Origin: Thermanaerothrix sp034436175
GTDB taxonomy: Bacteria; Chloroflexota; Anaerolineae; Anaerolineales; Anaerolineaceae
DNA: 64,000 nt
Direction of reading: 5' to 3'
NCBI GenBank assembly: GCA_964427505.1
Contig: CAYRUO010000007.1
Location: forward strand, 1 to 64,000
A program made the position numbers and the translations under genes. Of the stretch, positions 58,399 to 64,000 are shown piece by piece. Positions within the stretch are counted from its first letter, which is position 1; each line of letters opens with the position of its first letter. Under the pieces are notes generated by a model. That model ran no database searches. It had not been told where the DNA came from and saw only the letters and a program-made list of their open reading frames with translations.

Positions 58399-60621
58399 GT
58401 GCGCATCCTGCTCTTGCAAAATGACCTCCGCGCCTGTGAGGGGCTGAGCCGCTACTTGCGCAGTCGCGGCCATCAAGTCTGGGAAAGCACCCGCCCCGAC
58501 GAGGTACGTGCGCAGTGGGCTACTCTGAACCCTGACCTGGTTTTCCTGGACTTGCATTTTCCGGGCGAGGCATGGCTGGAGATGCTGCGTTTTCTGCGCC
58601 AAGAGCACCCTCAGGTGCGCGTGATCCTCACCAGCCGTCACCCGGATCTCCAGCGCGAGATGCAGGCACGGGCTTATGGCGTGGGCAACTTTCTCCGCCA
58701 CCCTTTCACGCCGCGCTGGATTGAGCTGGCCCTGCGCCGCGCCGAAGGGGTCGGTGCCACCACCCAACCCTCGGCGCGCCTCGTTCAGACGCAACTACGC
58801 ACCGGCGTCCGTATTCCGGTGCGCCTCAAGATCATCCTACCCTATCTCATTTTGGCTTTTTTGTTCACCCTGGCCGCCGCCTACATTGTGACCCGGGTGG
58901 TCTTTGAATCGGTGCAGGAACGTTTCTACAATCAACTGATCAGCACCGCCCAGCAAGCCCAGAACTGGCTGGTTGGCGAAGAAGATCGGCTACTGGGAAC
59001 ACTGCGCTTGGTCGCCAACAGTGAAGGGGTTGCCACCGCGCTAGAAGACAACGACGCCGAGGCACTCCGCCTGCGCGTGCTGCCTCTGGCGATCAACGCC
59101 GATGAACAAATCATCGCCCTGGTCAATCCCCAGGGAGTAGCGACACTTGTGCTTTACCGGCCTGAGGGGAGCCCAGCCGGGCTGTACCAAGCGGTGCGTG
59201 AGGATTCCACCTTCCAACAGGCCGATTTTGTCCAGAAGGTTTTGCAAGGGGTTGTGGATGCTCAAGGCGATAAGTTTGCCGGTACCCTTGTCACGCCTTG
59301 GGGACACTATTTCTTTGTCAGCGGGCCGGTTTTCAGTGCGGCTAACCAGCGGGTTGGGGCCGTAGTGGTCGGTAAATCTCTTCCCTCCCTGGCTCGTGAG
59401 ATGCGCGAGGATCTCTTCGGCGAAATCACCTTTTACGACTTCAACGGCCAGCCCCTCAGCACGACCTTCTATGAGGCTACACCGACATTATCTTTGACCC
59501 TAGACCAGGTGGCCCAGGTGCTGGTCAACCAAGAACAACAGACCCTCACCCGCACCTTGGATCTAGGGAATCTCATCTATGGCGAAATACTACGCCCATG
59601 GAAGGCACGTGGTGGGGTAGATCAAGGTCTGATCGGCATCGCCCTGCCCCAGGCCTTCGTCATCCGCGCCAGTCAAGCCACGCGCCTCCAGGTGATGGGG
59701 TTGGTCATCGCCGCCATCCTTCTGGTCGTCCTGATCGGCGTTTATCTGGCCAACCGCATCACCCAACCCCTGGCGCAACTGGTGCAGGCCTCAACCCAGG
59801 TTGCCCAGGGAAACCTGGAGCTCAAGGTCAATCTACCCGGCGATGATGAACTGGCGGTTTTGGGACATGCCTTCAATGCCATGGTCGCCGGATTGCAAGA
59901 GGGTTCGATCTACCGCGACCTGCTTGGCCGCACCGTCTCGCCGGAAGTGCGCGAGCAACTGCGCCAAACCTTTGCCTCCGGCAGTCTGCGCCTGGAAGGC
60001 CAGGAAGCCGTGGCCACCGTCCTGATGACCGATATCCGCGGTTTCACCACCCTCTCCGAACAGGTGGAGCCGGCACGCGTCCTGGCCTGGCTGAATGAAT
60101 ACTTCGACCGCCTGGTGCCGATCATCGTTGAAGAAGGCGGGGTGGTCAATAAATTCGACGGGGACGCCCTGTTGGCTTTCTTTGGCATCCTGCCGCGCAT
60201 CCTCAGCCCTAAAAAGAGCGCGCTGGCCGCCTGTCGCGCCGCCGCGCGGATGCTCTTGGCACTCGAGGAACTCAACACCGCCCGAACCGCGCGAGGTGAC
60301 CCGCCTTTAATTACGGGCATTGGAATCAACACCGGCGTCGTGATCGCCGGCGGCCTGGGGGCGCGGGATCGCCTGCATTACACCATCATCGGCGATACGG
60401 TGAATACCACTCAGCGCATCGAAGCCCTAACGCGGGATTTGATCGAAGGGAGTGGGGTTTTGGTCAGCCACACCACGTACACCGCACTGGCCGAGCAGAC
60501 GCGCGCATTTGAATGGCAACCCTTGGGGCGGCATCAAGTGCGCGGGAAACAAGAACCGATTGAGATCTATCGTCTGTTACCCAAGCCCCTTTCTGCCGAT
60601 ACCCCAGGCCTGACCTTGTGA
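58399..60621 (+). CDS. Membrane adenylate cyclase (class III) with N-terminal degenerate receiver domain
   Basis: 740 residues. A receiver-like domain (1-118) keeps Asp51 but has Q-N-D in place of D-D-E and His for the switch Lys. A membrane segment (about 147-170), an extracellular sensor (to about 430), a second segment (about 433-452), HAMP (to about 505) and the cyclase domain follow. Metal Asp545 (M-T-D-I-R-G-F) and Asp589, substrate Lys585, and Asn669/Arg673 (V-N-T-T-Q-R) are all present, so the cyclase should be active. Start is GTG. It follows the sigma gene by 25 bases. It makes cAMP in response to an external signal. Confidence 0.9.
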   Translation: MRILLLQNDLRACEGLSRYLRSRGHQVWESTRPDEVRAQWATLNPDLVFLDLHFPGEAWLEMLRFLRQEHPQVRVILTSRHPDLQREMQARAYGVGNFLRHPFTPRWIELALRRAEGVGATTQPSARLVQTQLRTGVRIPVRLKIILPYLILAFLFTLAAAYIVTRVVFESVQERFYNQLISTAQQAQNWLVGEEDRLLGTLRLVANSEGVATALEDNDAEALRLRVLPLAINADEQIIALVNPQGVATLVLYRPEGSPAGLYQAVREDSTFQQADFVQKVLQGVVDAQGDKFAGTLVTPWGHYFFVSGPVFSAANQRVGAVVVGKSLPSLAREMREDLFGEITFYDFNGQPLSTTFYEATPTLSLTLDQVAQVLVNQEQQTLTRTLDLGNLIYGEILRPWKARGGVDQGLIGIALPQAFVIRASQATRLQVMGLVIAAILLVVLIGVYLANRITQPLAQLVQASTQVAQGNLELKVNLPGDDELAVLGHAFNAMVAGLQEGSIYRDLLGRTVSPEVREQLRQTFASGSLRLEGQEAVATVLMTDIRGFTTLSEQVEPARVLAWLNEYFDRLVPIIVEEGGVVNKFDGDALLAFFGILPRILSPKKSALAACRAAARMLLALEELNTARTARGDPPLITGIGINTGVVIAGGLGARDRLHYTIIGDTVNTTQRIEALTRDLIEGSGVLVSHTTYTALAEQTRAFEWQPLGRHQVRGKQEPIEIYRLLPKPLSADTPGLTL

Positions 60622-60656
60622 CCACCCCCACCCTGGCAAAACCGGGCGCGGGCGCG

Positions 60657-60662
60657 TATAAT
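60657..60662 (+). promoter_or_regulatory. -10 element, near-leaderless DMT permease
   Basis: TATAAT ends 8 bases before the ATG (60671). A weak CTGGCA lies 18 bases upstream. Confidence 0.5.
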
Positions 60663-60670
60663 CGTGCCCA

Positions 60671-61657
60671 ATGACCCCGGCACAACGTGATGACACTGCC
60701 CCAACACTCTCTCGCCGCCCCTGGCTGCCTTATCTGGCACTGCTGAGCGGCATTCTAGCCCTCAGTTTATCCTCGCTCTTTGTGCGCTGGGCCAACGATG
60801 CACCCGGCCCCGTGACCGCCTTCTACCGTATGGCCGTGGCGACTGCTGCGTTTGCCCCACTGTTCATCCGCGAGGTGCGCCGGCACGGGTTGGGAGCAAC
60901 GCGGCGGTGGCTGTTCCTACCCCTCTTGGGCGGATGCTTCACGGCTCTCGATCATACCACCTGGAGCATCGCGCTCCATGAGACGCGGATCGCCACCGCC
61001 ACCCTGATGAACAACCTCGCCCCGTTATGGGTGGGGCTCTTTGCCGCGCTGATCTGGCGCGAGAGCCTGCGCGGGCGCTTCTGGTTAGGACTCGCCCTGA
61101 CCTTGAGCGGGGCCACGTTGGTATTAGGAAGTGATTTCATCTACCGCCCGCAACTTAACCGCGGCAACTTTCTGGCCCTGGGTTCAAGCCTCTTTTATGC
61201 CGCTTATTTTCTGACCACCCAACGCGGGCGCGAGCGCTTCCCGGCGTTGGTTTATATCTTCTTGGTAACTGCAACAGCCTCGCTGGTACTGCTGGGGATT
61301 AACCTGGCCGGTGCCCAACCCCTGAGCGGCTTTGCCCCCAGCACTTACCTGGCCTTCCTGGGCGCTGGGCTGATCTCACAGGTGATCGGCTATTTTTCGG
61401 TCGCATATGCCCTCGGTCATCTGCCGGCTTCGGTCGTAGCCCCCACCATGGTCGCCCAGCCGGTATTGACGGCGCTCATGGCTATCCCGCTGGCCGGCGA
61501 GCCGCTTAACCTGACCCAAATCTTAGGCGGGATGGTGGTGTTGAGCGGAATCTATTTGGTCAATCTGAGCACGCCCCAAGCCCAACACCAGCCCACCGCG
61601 GCCGAACCCCAACCCGAAATCCCGATCCCCCAATCTAATCCGGAGCGTCAGCCCTAG
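60671..61657 (+). CDS. EamA/DMT family permease
   Basis: 328 residues, ten membrane segments in two halves. A-L-S-L-S-S-L-F-V-R-W-A-N-D and F-Y-R-M-A-V-A-T at the start, and a Pro/Gln-rich tail of about 30 residues. The 3' end overlaps the convergent antiporter gene by 23 bases. Substrate unknown. It resembles the DMT group with the motif A-P-G-P, found in many bacteria. Confidence 0.88.
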   Translation: MTPAQRDDTAPTLSRRPWLPYLALLSGILALSLSSLFVRWANDAPGPVTAFYRMAVATAAFAPLFIREVRRHGLGATRRWLFLPLLGGCFTALDHTTWSIALHETRIATATLMNNLAPLWVGLFAALIWRESLRGRFWLGLALTLSGATLVLGSDFIYRPQLNRGNFLALGSSLFYAAYFLTTQRGRERFPALVYIFLVTATASLVLLGINLAGAQPLSGFAPSTYLAFLGAGLISQVIGYFSVAYALGHLPASVVAPTMVAQPVLTALMAIPLAGEPLNLTQILGGMVVLSGIYLVNLSTPQAQHQPTAAEPQPEIPIPQSNPERQP

Positions 61658-63119
61658 CCCCTGCGCTCCCCTTAAGCCCTAAACGGTGACAAGCCTGCTC
61701 CAAAGAGGGTTTGTCTGTCAAGACCAATAACGTATCCCCGCTCTGTAAAACGGTGCCGCCGCTGGGGATAATAAACGCTTTGTCCCGCGCGATCAGAATA
61801 ATCAGGAATTCCGGCGGCAGGCCCAATTCCACAATGGCTCTGCCTACCGCCGGCGAATCCGCGGGCAGGGTAAGTTCTTTGAGTTCTCCCTCAATACCAT
61901 GCATGGGCGTGAACTCAATCGGATAGGCACGCCGAGGCTCGGCAGGGGCGTCTAGGTTCAGCCACCGCGCCACCATTGGAATAGACGTGCCCTGCAGTAA
62001 GACGGACGTCAGCACGACAAAGAAAATAACGTTGAAGATCAAATCGGCGTGAGGCACTCGCGCCAAAAGCGGAAACGTCGCCAGGATGATCGGCACTGCA
62101 CCGCGCAGTCCCACCCAGGAAACAAACACCTTCTCACGCCAACTCAACCCGCTGGGCAACAGGCTGATCAGCACACCCACCGGGCGGGCGAGAAACATCA
62201 GAATCAGCGCAATAACCATCCCAACCCCGGCGATGGGCACCAAACGCGAAGGGAAAACCAGCAAGCCCAGGGTGAGGAACATGGTGATCTGCATTAACCA
62301 GGCCAGCCCATCGTGAAAGCGCATCAGACTGCGCTTGTGGATGAAATCCTGTTGGCCCAAAACGATCCCCGCCAGATAGACGGCCAGAAAGCCGCTCCCA
62401 CCCAACACCGAGGTCAAGCCAAAGGTAAGGAAAACCAACGCCAGAGTGAGCACAGGATACAGCCCCTCATACCCCAATCGAAGGCGATTAATGAGGAACC
62501 CTATGGCTTTGCCCATGCCATAGCCCAGAACGGCGCCGATGCCCATTTGCCGCACAAACAGCACAAGCCAATCACCGGGAGATGTGGATGGCTGGGTCAG
62601 CCATTGGATCAACCCCACGGTTAGAAAAATTGCCATGGGATCGTTACTGCCCGATTCGAGTTCGAGCAAAGGCTTCAACTTTCCTTTTAGGCTTATCCCC
62701 CGCGAGCGCAGAACGCTGAACACCGCGGCGGCATCAGTGGAGGACACAATCGCCCCCAGCAAAAGCCCTTCCTGCCAGGTGAGGTTTAAGAGCGGCGCGG
62801 CACAGACGCCTAAGATCACCGCGGTCAGCAGAACCCCGAGTGTCGCAAGAAGCATCCCCTCTTTCAGCACCGGCTTGACCTGCGTCCATTCGGTATCTAA
62901 TCCTCCCGAAAAGAGGATCAACACCAGTGCCACCACGCCGATGGACTGAGCCAACCCTGGGTCATCGAAGTAGATCCCGCCCGGCCCATCCGAACCCGCC
63001 AGCATACCTAAGATCAAGAACAACAGCAGCGCCGGAATGCCGAAGCGATCCGAGATCTTGCTCACCAGAACGCTGGTGAGCAACAACAGCGCAACCCCGA
63101 TAATGATCCACTCATTCAT
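61635..63119 (-). CDS. CPA1-family K+/H+ antiporter with TrkA-C domain (CvrA/NhaP2-like)
   Basis: 494 residues. Twelve or more membrane segments with F-S-G-G-L-D-T, S-S-T-D-A-A-A-V-F and E-S-G-S-N-D-P, the ion-binding N-D motif. A cytoplasmic TrkA-C domain follows (about 400-475), ending G-D-T-L-L-V-L-T. It likely exchanges K+ or Na+ for protons; the TrkA-C domain favours K+. Confidence 0.9.
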   Translation of the reverse strand: MNEWIIIGVALLLLTSVLVSKISDRFGIPALLLFLILGMLAGSDGPGGIYFDDPGLAQSIGVVALVLILFSGGLDTEWTQVKPVLKEGMLLATLGVLLTAVILGVCAAPLLNLTWQEGLLLGAIVSSTDAAAVFSVLRSRGISLKGKLKPLLELESGSNDPMAIFLTVGLIQWLTQPSTSPGDWLVLFVRQMGIGAVLGYGMGKAIGFLINRLRLGYEGLYPVLTLALVFLTFGLTSVLGGSGFLAVYLAGIVLGQQDFIHKRSLMRFHDGLAWLMQITMFLTLGLLVFPSRLVPIAGVGMVIALILMFLARPVGVLISLLPSGLSWREKVFVSWVGLRGAVPIILATFPLLARVPHADLIFNVIFFVVLTSVLLQGTSIPMVARWLNLDAPAEPRRAYPIEFTPMHGIEGELKELTLPADSPAVGRAIVELGLPPEFLIILIARDKAFIIPSGGTVLQSGDTLLVLTDKPSLEQACHRLGLKGSAGARADAPD

Positions 63120-63292
63120 GCCTCATCTCACGCCTAAAGGAATTTTTTGAGCCTCGCTCGCCCGCAGAAATGCAACTCACCCAAACCTTTATCCTGAACC
63201 CGGTTACCTCAAGCGGTTTATGCCAATTATATAAGTCAAAGGGAAAAAAGGCATTAAAGCGAATAAAACCGGGGTAACATTCGTTAATTAGG

Positions 63293-63898
63293 GTGAACGA
63301 ACTCTGCAAAGCGAAAGGGCCAGGCGTGGAACGTGTTTTACTTGCCTTATCCGAGGCCGAACTGGTACATCACGCCCAGCACGGCGACCGCAGCGCCTTC
63401 GCCGAACTGGTGCGCCGCTACCACACCAACGTGATCGGGGTGGTCTATCGTCTCTGCGGCGACCCCGACCTGGCCGAAGACGCCGCCCAAGAAGCCTTTG
63501 TGCGTGCCTGGCTGAACCTTAACACCTATCGTCCCCTCACTCCCTGGCGCAACTGGCTCTACCGCATTGCCGTCAATGCCGCCCTGGATATGCTCCGCCG
63601 GGAGCGTCCCACCCTCGCACTGGATGACGCCCCACCTCTTCACAGCGACTCACCCGACCCGCACGCCGCTTTGGAGCAGAAAGAACGCGAAGATCTGGTG
63701 CGCCGGGCCATCTTAACCCTGCCGCCGGCCAGCCGCGCCGTGCTGGTACTGCGCGAATACGGCGGTCTCTCTTACCGCGAAATTGCCGAAGCGCTCGATA
63801 TTCCGCTCGGCACGGTGATGTCGCGTCTCAGTTCTGCCCGCCAACACCTACGTGAGCACCTGGCGCCGTGGCTCACCCCTCAGGAGGTCAACTCATGA
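63293..63898 (+). CDS. ECF-type RNA polymerase sigma factor
   Basis: 201 residues. Region 2: F-A-E-L-V-R-R-Y-H-T-N-V, D-L-A-E-D-A-A-Q-E-A-F-V-R-A-W. Region 4: L-P-P-A-S-R-A-V-L-V-L-R-E-Y-G-G-L-S-Y-R-E-I-A. The GTG at 63326 with AAAGGG upstream is a likely alternative start. It overlaps the anti-sigma gene by 4 bases. Confidence 0.9.
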   Translation: MNELCKAKGPGVERVLLALSEAELVHHAQHGDRSAFAELVRRYHTNVIGVVYRLCGDPDLAEDAAQEAFVRAWLNLNTYRPLTPWRNWLYRIAVNAALDMLRRERPTLALDDAPPLHSDSPDPHAALEQKEREDLVRRAILTLPPASRAVLVLREYGGLSYREIAEALDIPLGTVMSRLSSARQHLREHLAPWLTPQEVNS

Positions 63899-64000
63899 GC
63901 GACCATGTCACCCATTTACTCGATGCTTATTTAGATAACGAACTGCGCCCGGCAGAACGTCAGCGCGTGGCTCAACACCTGGCTATTTGCGCCGCCTGCC
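63895..64000 (+). CDS. Zinc-finger (ZAS) anti-sigma factor, 3' cut by window end
   Basis: The first 35 residues are visible. They show L-L-D-A-Y-L-D-N-E-L and H-L-A-I-C-A-A-C, the H-x3-C-x2-C zinc motif of anti-sigma factors. AGGAGG precedes the ATG, which overlaps the sigma stop (ATGA). It should hold the sigma factor inactive at the membrane. Confidence 0.85.
   Translation, partial: MSDHVTHLLDAYLDNELRPAERQRVAQHLAICAAC

Noticed and set aside
1..64000. tRNA, rRNA, CRISPR arrays, insertion sequences and prophage genes
   Set aside because: No T-loop/anticodon pattern, no rRNA blocks, no spaced direct repeats and no transposase or integrase motif were seen by eye on either strand.

Overview
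The window is bacterial chromosomal DNA of moderately high G+C content, densely packed with genes on both strands. Three kinds of evidence point to a Chloroflexota member, most likely Anaerolineae. First, gene content: class III adenylate cyclase and HD-GYP sensors, GT39-like membrane proteins, lipoproteins with Gly-Gly/Gly-x-Pro modules, and sigma factors paired with DUF5667 proteins. Second, a Gram-positive-type SOS box. Third, many strong extended -10 promoters. This assignment comes from family knowledge, not from a 16S gene; no rRNA, tRNA, CRISPR array, IS element or prophage was recognised.

Layout. 1-1450: end of dnaX, ybaB and recR. 1457-10562: a GT-C-like membrane protein, a divergent intergenic region with a possible small RNA, a three-gene ABC-2 exporter, a methyltransferase for alkylated DNA, a DMT permease, era, a YhhN protein and a YitT protein. 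10764-18572: a CHASE4/HAMP/GAF/HD-GYP sensor, a UbiA prenyltransferase, rplS, an alpha/beta hydrolase with a basic tail, and an acyltransferase plus CDP-alcohol phosphotransferase pair. 18670-19807: a promoter with a perfect LexA-type palindrome in its spacer, driving a degenerate FtsK/HerA-like protein and an 85-residue protein. 19826-24492: a minus-strand run of ParB-like protein, phosphoesterase, acpS and an M16 peptidase pair. 24603-31432: ferredoxin-NADP reductase, sugar epimerase, a repeat lipoprotein, gatB, a DsrE/YedF protein with a long structured leader, and rsmG. 31422-33891: a decayed GPH-type symporter remnant behind a family 2 glycosidase.

34040-41819: a two-component system with a Met/His-rich sensor loop, an ECF sigma factor with a DUF5667 partner carrying 20-residue repeats, a UbiB-like kinase, an LCP protein and a beta-propeller lipoprotein. 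41940-48092: DUF364 and HAD proteins, then a complete ECF vitamin/nucleoside-type importer (A, A', T, S) linked to a nucleoside hydrolase and a PPC-domain protein. 48225-52657: an MFS permease and a Fur-family/FeoB/zinc-ribbon/FeoA iron operon with a 17-bp palindromic operator. 52654-54744: a MarR-controlled ABC-2 exporter with an operator overlapping its promoter. 55103-58373: dnaA followed directly by the primary sigma factor gene, which appears to be transcribed without a leader. 58399-64000: a membrane adenylate cyclase with a degenerate receiver domain, a DMT permease, a K+/H+-type antiporter, and an ECF sigma factor with a ZAS anti-sigma factor cut by the window edge.

The most promising undescribed item is the SOS-box operon at 18670-19807. 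Next are the candidate anti-Shine-Dalgarno small RNA at 3495-3639 and the structured leader at 30424-30660.
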